From positions 299,154-363,153 of the forward strand of contig LVAV01000028.1 of assembly GCA_001604185.1 (NCBI GenBank): a stretch of 64,000 bases of DNA, written 5' to 3'. Below, piece after piece: positions 1-9,184 of this stretch. Position 1 is the stretch's first letter, and the number at the start of each line of letters is the position of its first letter. The translations under genes and the position numbers were made by a program. This DNA comes from Clostridiales bacterium Firm_16 (GTDB taxonomy: Bacteria > Bacillota > Clostridia > Saccharofermentanales > Saccharofermentanaceae). The notes beneath the pieces were generated by a model. That model was not told the DNA's origin. It ran no database searches and saw nothing but the letters and a program-made list of their open reading frames with translations.

Positions 1-345
1 CGCCTCCATTGTCCCTAATACTCCGTTCAGCACGGCACAGGCAGTATAAGTATCAAGAGATGTCGTACATACACAGATCTGCTCTTCTTTCGCCTTCGCT
101 ACGACCGGCTCCTGAAGGACCACGTCCTCTGTCAGTATCACAAGCGGACATTCGTTTAGAGACGCCACGGCGATCACGTTCATGCTGTTAAGGATCGTAA
201 ACCAGCACTCTCCGGTCTGAAGGTGCGCCATAACATGGCTTAACATATCCCCTGCATAACCTTTCTCGATTTGGGCATCCGGATGGTAGACTTCCGTTAA
301 TACAGTAAGTTCCATCGCTTCGATAATCTCAGATACTGTCTTCAT
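1..345 (-). CDS. DRTGG domain protein (3' end cut by window edge)
   Basis: Reading leftward from an ATG at 345, 115 codons stay open to the window edge. A CAGGAGAG ribosome binding site lies a few bases upstream. The start is MKTVSEIIEAMEL and the sequence then shows the alternating strand/helix pattern and length of the small DRTGG domain proteins that accompany regulatory [FeFe]-hydrogenase operons in Clostridia; the other DRTGG gene of this operon lies at 2209-2565. DRTGG domains are thought to be ligand-sensing regulatory modules, but no reaction is known. It follows the hydrogenase-like gene by 67 bases and is probably co-transcribed. The true stop is not visible. Confidence 0.7.
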   Translation of the reverse strand, partial: MKTVSEIIEAMELTVLTEVYHPDAQIEKGYAGDMLSHVMAHLQTGECWFTILNSMNVIAVASLNECPLVILTEDVVLQEPVVAKAKEEQICVCTTSLDTYTACAVLNGVLGTMEA

Positions 346-412
346 ATTCTCTCCTGTTCTTCACCCACACCCGGCGCGTTTACACTTGTTGACCAAAGGG
401 ATTACGGGGGTG

Positions 413-1738
413 TCATTCTTTACTCATTCTCTTCTGTCTGATGATGCAGTTATTGATGCTGGCTCTTCCTTGTACGATGTCTTCCGCCATAGCCGCACAG
501 GAAGGTGCACCGCAGGCTCCACAATCCAATTGTGGCAATGTCTCCAGGATCTTATCGATCTGTTCGTATTTCGTCATGGCCTCACCGATGTTTTCTGACA
601 GACGCATCGCGTGATTCTCCGGCAACGGCAGTTCCCATACCTGAGGTATGATGTCTTCTTCATGTACGATCAGCTGCGGGAACAATTCCTTCTCCATGTA
701 GAAATCATGAACATGTTCACGAAGCTTAGCAGTGGAAGTAAAACGGTTCATAACTGTCAAAGGACCGCCGATACATCCGCCGAAACAGCAGGTTGCCTCA
801 ACATAGGCGATCTTCTTGATATTATCGCGGTCGATCTCCTCAAGAATATCGATCACGTTCTCAATACCATCTACAGCAAGGAAGTTCTCGATCTGCATAG
901 ATGTCGTCTCTCCGCCAATAGCCGCACAACGCAGACCTTCCGGATCAGAGATACGGATCGCACGTTCCTCTTCATGAGTCAGAGAATCGTGATGAGAGAT
1001 CTTATCCAGCAGTTTTCTTAACTGCGGATAAACGTCATGTGTACCGACACAAGTTGAAATCAGAGATTTCTTCTTCCATAGCGGATTGATTACCGCCGTG
1101 ACCTTGGCCGGGCACGGTGAAATATAGCAGATATAGATCAGAGATTTCTGGATCTGCAGTTTCTGACACAGATAATCAATAGCGTACTGTGCCGTCAATT
1201 CCGACGGTGAATCCAATGTCACCAGATGCGAGATCAGCGCGCGGTATTTCATCTGGATCAGACGGACCACCACAGGACATGTGGTGGAGATCATGGGGAA
1301 AACCTCGTTCTTCTCGTCTTCCGTCATCTCTTCCGCCGCAGCTTGCTTCTCACTGAGCATCTGTCTTGCTGCAGAAACATATCCGGAATACCCGATCGAC
1401 TCGTCAAACACATAGTCAAAACCCAGCTCGCGCACCGCTTTCAGCACATCAATACGTGTAACCTGATTCTCAAACTGAGAGAAGATCGCCGGACTGACGA
1501 TTGCGACTTTAACTTTACCACTGGCAGCAGCAAGACGCTCTTCCAATGTGTCCGTCACCGCGATCTTCGCATGATATGGACATATACGGATGCACTGGGC
1601 ACAGTCAATACAACGGATGTCGTAGATCGTGGCTTTACCACTGCGAACTCGGATCGCCTGAGTCGGACACCCCTTGATACAATTGGTACATCCGACGCAA
1701 AGATCCCCTATTAATGAAACGCTGTGCAGTTTCTTCAC
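413..1738 (-). CDS. Regulatory [FeFe]-hydrogenase-like iron-sulfur protein
   Basis: This 441-residue protein has three parts: two N-terminal [4Fe-4S] ferredoxin motifs (CVGCTNCIKGCP near residue 14, CIDCAQCIRICP near 43), a hydrogenase large-subunit C-terminal domain (about 75-370), and a C-terminal Fe-S domain (CGACGAPSC near 406 with another Cys near 431). The H-cluster motifs are altered: TSCCP reads as STTCP and the acidic residue after PCxxK is absent, while the GGC motif of L3 remains. That fits the sensory or non-catalytic members of the family rather than a hydrogen-evolving enzyme. The start is GTG after GAGAGGG. Its neighbours (DRTGG, HATPase) form the usual sensory-hydrogenase gene set. 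A role in redox or H2 sensing is inferred. Confidence 0.85.
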   Translation of the reverse strand: MKKLHSVSLIGDLCVGCTNCIKGCPTQAIRVRSGKATIYDIRCIDCAQCIRICPYHAKIAVTDTLEERLAAASGKVKVAIVSPAIFSQFENQVTRIDVLKAVRELGFDYVFDESIGYSGYVSAARQMLSEKQAAAEEMTEDEKNEVFPMISTTCPVVVRLIQMKYRALISHLVTLDSPSELTAQYAIDYLCQKLQIQKSLIYICYISPCPAKVTAVINPLWKKKSLISTCVGTHDVYPQLRKLLDKISHHDSLTHEEERAIRISDPEGLRCAAIGGETTSMQIENFLAVDGIENVIDILEEIDRDNIKKIAYVEATCCFGGCIGGPLTVMNRFTSTAKLREHVHDFYMEKELFPQLIVHEEDIIPQVWELPLPENHAMRLSENIGEAMTKYEQIDKILETLPQLDCGACGAPSCAAMAEDIVQGRASINNCIIRQKRMSKE

Positions 1739-1789
1739 GTTACCCTCTCAAATCCCGGCAGCAGGTCACCCTGTCTGCACCTCAAAACT

Positions 1790-2212
1790 TCAATTAAACT
1801 GGACGACCATGGTGACTTTCGTACCTTCACCAACCTTAGTCTCGATTTGAAGATCGTCACAGTTCTTCTTAATATTCGGAAGACCCATACCGGCTCCGAA
1901 TCCCATTTCCCTGGCAAGATCCGGTGCCGTCGACCATCCGGCTACCATCGCCTGATCCAGATCCGGGATACCCGGACCATGGTCCTCAATTACGATCACT
2001 ACCCTGTCCGGATGAACTGTCACTTCAGCCACGCCGCCCTGACCATGGATCACGGCATTGATCTCTGCTTCGTACATAGCGATAGATGCTCGCTTGATAT
2101 CTTCTGCTCGAACACCCAGACGGCTCAATGACTTCTTCATGGAACTGCTGGCTTCTCCGGCATGGGTAAAATCATTTGCTCTTATCTCATATTGGCGTAC
2201 TAACGGTTCTAT
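1790..2212 (-). CDS. HATPase_c (anti-sigma-factor-like) ATP-binding protein
   Basis: A small GHKL ATPase of the RsbW/SpoIIAB type. The N box (YEAEINAVIHG), G1 box (EDHGPGIP) and G2 box (GFGAGMGLPNI) are all present. The first ATG in frame is at 2140, but it has no ribosome binding site and drops about 24 residues that family members normally carry (QYEIRANDFTHAGEASSS). The frame stays open upstream to an ATA at 2212-2210, preceded at 7 bases by AAAGGAGG and overlapping the TAG of the preceding gene as ATAG. I therefore propose an AUA start; a conservative annotation would use 2140. It sits between a DRTGG protein and the hydrogenase-like protein and probably works in a sensory pathway with them. 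Confidence 0.75.
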   Translation of the reverse strand: MEPLVRQYEIRANDFTHAGEASSSMKKSLSRLGVRAEDIKRASIAMYEAEINAVIHGQGGVAEVTVHPDRVVIVIEDHGPGIPDLDQAMVAGWSTAPDLAREMGFGAGMGLPNIKKNCDDLQIETKVGEGTKVTMVVQFN

Positions 2213-2565
2213 AAGGCAGCCTCCTTTCCACGAAGACCTGCCTGATAAAGCAGACCACAGCAGGTAAACATCGACAGCGGAGAGGACATCAGACCGATAC
2301 CCTTCTCTCTGGCCATTTCCTGCATTGTCTCGTCCGGTACTTTTCCTCTTACGAAGATGATCACCTTTACGTCAAGCATCTCCGCTGTGCGGATCGTTTG
2401 TGGATTCACAAGACCTGTGATCATGATCTGGCTGTCGTCACTGCTGAATGCCATTACATCGCTCATCAGATCGGAGCCACATGCGATCATCAGATCCTCC
2501 GACAAGCTTTCCGATTCTACAAGGACTTTCGCATTTAGAAGACTGGCGCAATCACAAACTTTCAT
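2209..2565 (-). CDS. DRTGG domain protein
   Basis: A 118-residue cytoplasmic protein starting MKVCDCASLLNAKV, with the DRTGG-domain pattern (strand, SDLMSDVMAF helix, IMITGLVNPQTIRTAEMLDVKVIIFVRGK split here only by position). It is the first gene of the leftward hydrogenase-like operon and lies divergent from the glutamine-synthetase-family gene. Its TAG stop overlaps the proposed ATA start of the next gene by two bases, which suggests translational coupling. The family is usually a regulatory partner of hydrogenase-type sensors; the ligand is unknown. Confidence 0.75.
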   Translation of the reverse strand: MKVCDCASLLNAKVLVESESLSEDLMIACGSDLMSDVMAFSSDDSQIMITGLVNPQTIRTAEMLDVKVIIFVRGKVPDETMQEMAREKGIGLMSSPLSMFTCCGLLYQAGLRGKEAAL

Positions 2566-2696
2566 ATATGACCTCCCCTGGACGACCGGACCTCATTGCC
2601 CGTCCGCCGCATTTTTAGTATCTCGCTATAGGATAATTATATTATTATTGTTCATACCTTGCCACATTTTTCGTGGATTTTCCCATAAACCAAAAC

Positions 2697-2724
2697 TCGA
2701 CCTACGAAAAATTAATGGTATAAT
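2697..2724 (+). promoter_or_regulatory. Probable promoter of the glutamine-synthetase-like gene
   Basis: A perfect TATAAT at 2719-2724 lies 35 bases before the ATG at 2759. The -35 is weak (TCGACC at 2697-2702, 16-base spacer). An inverted repeat, CCAC/GTGG, sits just upstream near 2661-2675 and could bind a regulator. Confidence 0.5.
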
Positions 2725-2758
2725 GGCTCTGAATTTATAAACGGAAGGTGTAACCACT

Positions 2759-4669
2759 ATGACAAACTTTCGAATCTATCCCGACCTTTTGTATCTTTTA
2801 CCACCAAAGACACACAATGCCCAGGATCTGGAAAACATCCTTCACGCACACCCGGAGATCAAGTTCGTCTCCTTCGTAGGTATCGATCTTGCCGGTAACG
2901 ATACGGATGAGAAAATCCCGATCGGTGACTTTATTGACAATCTCCAGGGATATTTAAGTGGTTGCGTCGTTCAGACAGACGGATCCTCCGTTGAACTTCC
3001 AGGCATCGCCACTTTGAACGATGGCCGTGTGGATTTCGAACCTGATCGTGATGTAGTATGGTTCATCGATTACAACTACGAACATATTGATTCTACGACA
3101 AGCCTCCCTGTAGGCACCCTGCGTATTCCCTCCTTTCTGATCCATAACGGCGACAAAGTATGTTCCCGTTCGATCCTGAAGAGATGCACAGAGCGTTTCG
3201 CCGCAGAACTGGAGCGTTATCTCCGTGAATATCCGGCCCTCTGCGAGGAACTCGGATTCTCCATAGACGAATTTGATCACATTGAACTTACCACGGCAAC
3301 TGAGCTGGAATTCTGGGTAAGCTCTCCTGAAGAGAAAGTTAACACCCGTGTTCTCTCTACTTCTCAGAGTCTGAAAGAGCAGTACTGGAAGCGTACCAAG
3401 GGTGTGGTTCGTACCGCTCTGGAGCAGACAGTTCTTCTTCTCGGTCTTTATGGCTTTGAGCCGGAGATGGGACATAAGGAAGTCGGCGGTGTTAAGGCTC
3501 ATCTTTCTGATGCCGGAGATTTCCACAATATCATGGAGCAGCTGGAAGTCGACTGGCATTATTCCAATGCACTGCAGGCTGCCGATTACGAGCTGATGGC
3601 CCGTATCTTTATCAAGGAGATCTTCCGCATGCACGGACTGGAAGTCAGTTTCTGTGCCAAGCCGTTAGCCGGTGTCGCCGGATCCGGTGAGCATACTCAC
3701 CTCAATGCCGTCGCTTTCATGAAGGATGGCCACAAGGTCAACCTTTTCAGTCCGAAAGATATGAAGAAGGATTTCCTCGGAACGATCGGCTGGGGTGCTT
3801 TGATGGGATTCATGAAGCATTACACCTTGATCAACCCCTTCATTTCAGTAACAACGGATGCATTCCTTCGTCTGCAGCCCGGCTTTGAAGCTCCGACCCA
3901 CGCGGTTGCCTCTCTCGGTAAGGACATTAATACTCCTTCCCGTAACCGTTCTGTACTTCTCGGCTTGATCCGCAATTCCGAAAGTGCAGTACAGACAAGA
4001 TTTGAGATCCGCTCTCCTAACCCGCATACCAACACATATCTTTGCCTTTCTGCTTCCTATCAGTGTATGCTGGATGGTATCGAGTATGCCGTAACATCCG
4101 GTCACTCCACTACTGAATTGGAGAAAGAATTCTGCAAAGGTTATGGTGAAGAAGCAGAATACCTGGAGACAGACAAAGTATATCGTTGCGAAGAAGACAT
4201 CTTCGCCAACTACTCTACCGAAGAGCGTGACCGTCTCTTCGGCGTACCGCCGGCCACTGTTTACGACTCTCTGCGTTGTCTGCTGCATGCAGATGATCTT
4301 ATCCCGATCCTTTGCGCTGGTGGCGTATTCAGCGATCAGCTTATCTCTTCCTATGCACATGCAATGCTTGACCGCTGGCAGATGGAGCTTTCCGAGCGCA
4401 TTATTCCGAATAATCTGTCTCAGATCCGTAACATCGTACCGTTCCACGATCCGATGAACAGTTATGATGTAGCGCTTTGGAAGGAAATCGATACGATCCG
4501 TAACCGTCTGGCAAAAGATACATCCGAATATGTCTCCATCTTCAAGGAGATCCGCCTGGCTATCGACGCCAAGAATCTCAAGGAGCTCAGCAAACTGCAG
4601 CAGCAGATGAATTCTCTGATGAATGAGATGACCATGCTTTACGCAGATTACAGCGCTAACCAGCTCTGA
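2759..4669 (+). CDS. Glutamine synthetase family protein (long form)
   Basis: This 636-residue protein carries the glutamine-synthetase catalytic fold: AGSGEHTHLN matches the ATP/glutamate-binding GxGxHxH motif, RLQPGFEAPTHAVAS matches the PGYEAP segment, and RNRS followed by TRFEIRSPNPHTNTYL matches the conserved NRSA and RxExRxPDPxxNPYL segments. It is longer than bacterial GSI (about 440-470) and shorter than GSIII (about 700), with an extended helical C-terminus (about 540-636). It therefore probably belongs to a Clostridia-type GS subfamily; ammonia assimilation is likely but the substrate is not certain. The start has GGAAGGTG 6 bases upstream. It is monocistronic, with a hairpin terminator after it. 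Confidence 0.85.
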   Translation: MTNFRIYPDLLYLLPPKTHNAQDLENILHAHPEIKFVSFVGIDLAGNDTDEKIPIGDFIDNLQGYLSGCVVQTDGSSVELPGIATLNDGRVDFEPDRDVVWFIDYNYEHIDSTTSLPVGTLRIPSFLIHNGDKVCSRSILKRCTERFAAELERYLREYPALCEELGFSIDEFDHIELTTATELEFWVSSPEEKVNTRVLSTSQSLKEQYWKRTKGVVRTALEQTVLLLGLYGFEPEMGHKEVGGVKAHLSDAGDFHNIMEQLEVDWHYSNALQAADYELMARIFIKEIFRMHGLEVSFCAKPLAGVAGSGEHTHLNAVAFMKDGHKVNLFSPKDMKKDFLGTIGWGALMGFMKHYTLINPFISVTTDAFLRLQPGFEAPTHAVASLGKDINTPSRNRSVLLGLIRNSESAVQTRFEIRSPNPHTNTYLCLSASYQCMLDGIEYAVTSGHSTTELEKEFCKGYGEEAEYLETDKVYRCEEDIFANYSTEERDRLFGVPPATVYDSLRCLLHADDLIPILCAGGVFSDQLISSYAHAMLDRWQMELSERIIPNNLSQIRNIVPFHDPMNSYDVALWKEIDTIRNRLAKDTSEYVSIFKEIRLAIDAKNLKELSKLQQQMNSLMNEMTMLYADYSANQL

Positions 4670-4710
4670 CGAAGTTTTTCCCGAAGGAAAACACGATACA
4701 GATTAAAAAC

Positions 4711-4759
4711 AAGAGAGGCTGCCCTCTGTATGACTCGATACAGAAAGGTGGCCTCTCTT
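4711..4759 (+). terminator. Long hairpin after the glutamine-synthetase-like gene
   Basis: AAGAGAGGC pairs with GCCTCTCTT, and the inner TCTGTAT pairs with ATACAGA. The T-run afterwards is weak, so it may terminate or stabilise the transcript end. The rest of the 258-base gap (4670-4927) holds only the leader of the next gene. Confidence 0.55.
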
Positions 4760-4927
4760 CTTACTGCACGGGTAAACATTTGATATTTCTGAAAGTGACA
4801 GAACTCTTATAATTCCCTGACATTTGCTCATGTAATATATAGACGTCTTTTTGCGTCGGTTACAATATCCTGCGCCAAAATCTGTTTCTTTATAGAGTTA
4901 CGATAGACATTTTTAGGAGGACATAAT

Positions 4928-7114
4928 ATGAAAAAAATCGTAATGGCAGGCATCCTGTTTTCATCTGTCATCTCTGTTGCCACGCTCGGAATGGCGTATT
5001 CCCGCCCGATATCCGCAAATTCCGAAGACGTGCCGGTCGATGAGCAACACTTTCCGGACAAGAATTTCCGGCGTGCAGCATCTTTGTATGACAAGAACAA
5101 AGATGGAGCTCTCTCCGCTGATGAGATCGAGAAGGTAAAGACATTGGACCTGCTCCAATGCGGCATCGAAAATCTAAAGGGTGTCGAATACTTTTATGCA
5201 CTGGAAACCCTGAATCTGGATCAGAATATGCTCACGTCCCTGGATCTGAGCGCCAATTCTGCACTCAAAACATTAAATGCATACTTAAACCACATCAAAG
5301 AAGTGAAGCTACCTCAGGATAGTAAGCTGATATCAGCTAACCTGTCTTATAATTTCTACCTTTCGGATCTGGATGTGTCTTCCTGTTCTGATCTGGAGTA
5401 TTTGAACTGTGAAGGCAACGGTATGGCCACATTGAATGTCACAGGCTGTACGAAACTCAATGAACTTAATTGCTCCATTAACAGCATTCGCAAGCTGGAT
5501 CTTACAAGCAATAAGGATCTTAACAAAATCAATTGTTCCGGCAATAAGATCAGTGAACTTGATTTGAAGAATAATCCGAAACTTTCCGAAGTATCCTGTG
5601 GCAGCAACGGGATGAGCAAGCTTCTTGTTTCCGATTCAAACATTATTTCCGAACTGGACATTTCAAACAACAAATTAAAGAATTTCGATACAAGTATCCT
5701 TAAAAAGCTTATCAGCCTTGAGATCGAGGGCAATAATCTGGGATCTTTCGATCTTAGCAAGAATCCTACGCTGGAGGTTCTGGATATATCCAGCAACAAT
5801 ATTTCTTCCATTGATCTGAGTAAAGGTACGAAACTCAAACAGTTTCTGGCATCTTACAACGAACTGACTTCCATTGATTTCAGCCACAATACCGACCTAG
5901 AAGTAATCTGGCTCGAATATAATAATCTCCAGTCTCTCGATCTTTCCATGCTTAAGAAGCTTGAGGCAGTCTATGTCTGCAATAATTTCTTAACAAAGAT
6001 CGATTTCAGCAAGGTTCCGCAACTTGAGAGTTTCGATGTCAGTGACAATCCAATATCAACACTGGACCTTCGTTCAAATACCAAACTCGAGTTTGTCAAC
6101 TGTTGCAACTGCCATATGGAGAAATTATATCTTGGAAACCATCCGAAGCTGGATACACTGTTGATCTTTATCAACAATCTTGATACGGTCGATATCACGA
6201 ACTGCCCTGCTCTTCTGCAACGCTTAATGGAAAACGGGATAGCCGATTGTGGTACATATTACGAAGGAAGATACAGCGAAGATCCGCAAGCAATGCCGTT
6301 CATTTATATCGAAATAGATAAACCCGTCGCACTGAAGGGATATCGTCTGCCGAACGCCAATCCGATCGAGGGTTCCATCGCAGATTTTGTCGAAAGACTC
6401 TATTCCGTCGCGCTTAACCGTGCTCCGGAAGCAACCGGTAAGCAGTACTGGGTCGACGCAGTAACAAGCGGACAGAAGAGTGGCGCCGACTGCGCAAGGT
6501 TCTTCCTGCTGGATGCAGATGAATTCATGAATCGCAATCTCAGCAACAAGGACTTTCTGACTACTTTATACAAAACTTTCTTTGACCGTGAAGCCGATTC
6601 AGAAGGAATGCAGTTCTATCTTAAGAAACTCGAAGAAGGAACAAGCCGCTTCGATATCGTCACTTTTTTTATCGACTCCAGAGAATGGTGTGACATCTGT
6701 GCCTGCTATGGTGTAAAGTCCGGAGCCCCTACAGCCAAGGCTACCATCGCTAACCGCAATTCCCAGTACTTCACAATGCGTCTTTACCGTTCTTGTTACG
6801 GACGTGAAGCTGACTTAGGCGGTCTGGAATACTGGAGTCTGGCACTGACCAATCTCGAGCAGACCGGAGCTACCGCTGCCGCCTTTTTCTTCGAAGGAGA
6901 TGAATACCTTGATCTCCACGCTCCCGAAGAAACATATATCACAGATCTTTACTATACTTTCATGGACAGAAGTCCGGAAGACGGCGCTGTAGATTACTGG
7001 GTAAAGCAGATGCGCAAAGGCATGACGCGCCACGATGTCCTGGCATTCTTCACCCAGTGTGAAGAATTCGACGGAATCTGCCGTAAATATGCGATCGAAA
7101 AAGGATCCATCTGA
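4928..7114 (+). CDS. Secreted leucine-rich-repeat protein with two C-terminal DUF4214 domains
   Basis: A 728-residue surface or secreted protein. It has an N-terminal signal peptide (about 1-30), an EF-hand-like calcium loop (DKNKDGALSADEIE, about 55-68), and some 17 leucine-rich repeats of the form LxxLDLSxNxxL (about 70-450). Two DUF4214 units follow (about 478-600 and 610-725; each FVERLY/TMRLY...YW...EF). No LPXTG motif or membrane tail is visible, so it may be released or bound through DUF4214. The start has AGGAGG at 4915-4920. The DUF4214 pair closely resembles the one in the convergent CapA-like gene at 7201-9090, indicating shared ancestry. A role in adhesion or matrix binding is inferred from the repeat type. 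Confidence 0.85.
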   Translation: MKKIVMAGILFSSVISVATLGMAYSRPISANSEDVPVDEQHFPDKNFRRAASLYDKNKDGALSADEIEKVKTLDLLQCGIENLKGVEYFYALETLNLDQNMLTSLDLSANSALKTLNAYLNHIKEVKLPQDSKLISANLSYNFYLSDLDVSSCSDLEYLNCEGNGMATLNVTGCTKLNELNCSINSIRKLDLTSNKDLNKINCSGNKISELDLKNNPKLSEVSCGSNGMSKLLVSDSNIISELDISNNKLKNFDTSILKKLISLEIEGNNLGSFDLSKNPTLEVLDISSNNISSIDLSKGTKLKQFLASYNELTSIDFSHNTDLEVIWLEYNNLQSLDLSMLKKLEAVYVCNNFLTKIDFSKVPQLESFDVSDNPISTLDLRSNTKLEFVNCCNCHMEKLYLGNHPKLDTLLIFINNLDTVDITNCPALLQRLMENGIADCGTYYEGRYSEDPQAMPFIYIEIDKPVALKGYRLPNANPIEGSIADFVERLYSVALNRAPEATGKQYWVDAVTSGQKSGADCARFFLLDADEFMNRNLSNKDFLTTLYKTFFDREADSEGMQFYLKKLEEGTSRFDIVTFFIDSREWCDICACYGVKSGAPTAKATIANRNSQYFTMRLYRSCYGREADLGGLEYWSLALTNLEQTGATAAAFFFEGDEYLDLHAPEETYITDLYYTFMDRSPEDGAVDYWVKQMRKGMTRHDVLAFFTQCEEFDGICRKYAIEKGSI

Positions 7115-7143
7115 CCGGTCGTACTTAAATCAGTAAAAAGCAT

Positions 7144-7181
7144 CGATCCTGTCTGACTCTTCATACGGTCAGACAGGATCG
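7144..7181. terminator. Bidirectional terminator between convergent genes
   Basis: A perfect 14-base-pair stem (CGATCCTGTCTGAC with its complement) around a 10-base loop, flanked by AAAAA on the left and TTTTT on the right. It serves both the LRR gene and the convergent CapA-like gene. Confidence 0.9.
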
Positions 7182-7200
7182 ACTTTTTATGTAATCTTAC

Positions 7201-9090
7201 TTATGAACCGAATGTATACTTACTTACACGGAATACCCGATAAAAGTATCCTCGTACAAAAGCGGGCGTCAATGCACAATTCCTCGCATTTGCAGCTAAT
7301 GCATCCGTATAATCCGACAACATATAGACCGTGAAACGAGTATCTGTCGCATTAATATAGTTGACGATCGGTACCGCTTCAGCTGAAATGATCGAGACTT
7401 TCTTCCCTTCCTTCTTAATGCGCACCTTCGCCATCGCTTCTACACATCTTTCCGGTTGCGGCATATTGGATACGAAATTACCAAGAGAATAGTAACACGG
7501 TACTTTTCTGCCACCATTTGTGGTGATGATCTCCAGGGGCTGGATCACGTGAGGGTGACATCCGATGATCATATCTGCACCGGCATTTGCGATCTGCCAG
7601 GCCAAGGATCTCTGGGCCGCCGTCGGGTTATTGGTATATTCTTCTCCCCAATGCGGGAAAACAATAACAATGTCCGCCTGTTGACGCGCCTTCTGAATAT
7701 CTGATCGAATCAGATCCATATTCAGAAGCTTGACCATATATCTGCAATCGAACGGAAGCGTATATCCGTTTAAGCCATAGGTGTAATTCAGGAAAGCTAC
7801 TTTGACGCCGTTATATTCACCGATTACCGTGCTGTTGTAATCATTCCAGGAAGCATACATCCCGGTAAGAAGCACGCCCGGCTTACTCTTCCAGAACCGG
7901 ATCGAGTCCATAGCCCCGGCTCTGCCTTTGTCCCAGCTATGGTTCGTAGCATGCGTGACCACGTTAAATCCGGCATTCACAACCGCCTGTCCCGCTTCCA
8001 GAGGACAACCGAAAGTCGGATATCCGCTCCACTTCGACGGATCACCTGTCAGGATCACTTCCTGATTGATCACCTTGATATCGGCTGACTTGATGTAGTC
8101 CTTGATATTCGCGTAGATCGCATCGTAGTTTCGGGTGCCATCCCATCTCTTTCCGGATTCGATGATCCTTGTGTGATAAAGATTATCGCCGACCGCGATC
8201 AGGTCTACATATTCTACATTCGGCGCAAAGCCACTTTTCTCACAAAGTGACGTAAATTCATCAGACTGGGCAAAGACCGTCATCACATATTGTCTGGTCT
8301 TCCCCGCCGACATCTGTCCCAGCCAGTACTGTAATCCGGAAGGATCCGGCTCTCTTCCAAGATAAGTAAGATATATACGGGTCAGATACTCCTGATTCGA
8401 GATCTGAAGTGCTTGAAACTCAGGCGACGTAAAGAAGGTCTCCGCTGCTTCTGCTCCGGTCTTTTCCCAGTTGGTCAGAGCCAACGCCCAATACGTATGG
8501 CCGCTTTGGTCCGCATCGCGTTTCAGACAGCAGGAGTAAAGTCTTGTGGCAAAATCACTCGCGGCTTTGGAAGCACGATTTGCCTTAGCCGTGGATGCCC
8601 CGGGTCGTACACCGTAGCCGGCACAGACATTACACCATTCGGTCGTATTGAGGAAGCACTCCACAACTTTCTTTCTGGATACTCTTCCGTTACGGATCTC
8701 ATTATTCCAGTAGAGCTTCCCGTCTTTTTCGGGAGTACGGTCAAACAAAGCCAGATATAACACATCCAGGAATTGTTCCGGAGTAAGGTTTCGGTTCTTG
8801 AATTCTTCACTGAAAAGAAAAGAACGCGCACAATCTGCACCGGTCTGCTTCCCGCTTCGGATCTGTGAGATCCAGTAAGATTTACCGTTGGCCTCCGAAG
8901 GCCGGCCGAGGGCAACGACATAAAGACGTTCCACAAATCCGGCCGCCCCTTCTTCGTAAGCCTCTGTTCCTTGATTGGATTCTGAACGAACATAGAAAGG
9001 ACAACCCAGAAAGAACAGAACGACCAGCATAGCTGCCAGAAATCTCTTAATTCCGGATCGTCCTCGATCCCAATAATTAAATGAAACCAC
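7201..9090 (-). CDS. Secreted DUF4214 + CapA-family (PGA_cap) metallophosphatase-like protein
   Basis: This 629-residue protein starts with GTG after GGAGGAGGG. A hydrophobic signal segment (about 18-35) is followed by two DUF4214 units (about 45-170 and 185-290) and a CapA/PGA_cap calcineurin-like domain (about 295-575). That domain shows DLIAVGDNLYH, INQEVILTG, THATNHSWDKG (the NH-D metal site) and HPHVIQP. CapA-family proteins take part in poly-gamma-glutamate or capsule metabolism, but none of the partner genes (capB, capC) is here, so the substrate is open. The DUF4214 half is paralogous to the C-terminus of the convergent LRR protein, including EWCxxCAxYGV and GADCAR. The protein probably acts outside the membrane. 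Confidence 0.85.
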   Translation of the reverse strand: MVSFNYWDRGRSGIKRFLAAMLVVLFFLGCPFYVRSESNQGTEAYEEGAAGFVERLYVVALGRPSEANGKSYWISQIRSGKQTGADCARSFLFSEEFKNRNLTPEQFLDVLYLALFDRTPEKDGKLYWNNEIRNGRVSRKKVVECFLNTTEWCNVCAGYGVRPGASTAKANRASKAASDFATRLYSCCLKRDADQSGHTYWALALTNWEKTGAEAAETFFTSPEFQALQISNQEYLTRIYLTYLGREPDPSGLQYWLGQMSAGKTRQYVMTVFAQSDEFTSLCEKSGFAPNVEYVDLIAVGDNLYHTRIIESGKRWDGTRNYDAIYANIKDYIKSADIKVINQEVILTGDPSKWSGYPTFGCPLEAGQAVVNAGFNVVTHATNHSWDKGRAGAMDSIRFWKSKPGVLLTGMYASWNDYNSTVIGEYNGVKVAFLNYTYGLNGYTLPFDCRYMVKLLNMDLIRSDIQKARQQADIVIVFPHWGEEYTNNPTAAQRSLAWQIANAGADMIIGCHPHVIQPLEIITTNGGRKVPCYYSLGNFVSNMPQPERCVEAMAKVRIKKEGKKVSIISAEAVPIVNYINATDTRFTVYMLSDYTDALAANARNCALTPAFVRGYFYRVFRVSKYTFGS

Positions 9091-9184
9091 AACGCACCCT
9101 CCTCCATAACTAATTTCAGTTTAGGAGATTACGTGAGAAAATTCAACGTGGGGCGCAAGATTTTTTCAAGAAATCTTGAAAATA

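Noticed and set aside
413..1738. Catalytic [FeFe] hydrogenase
   Set aside because: Key cysteine and acidic residues of the H-cluster motifs are missing.
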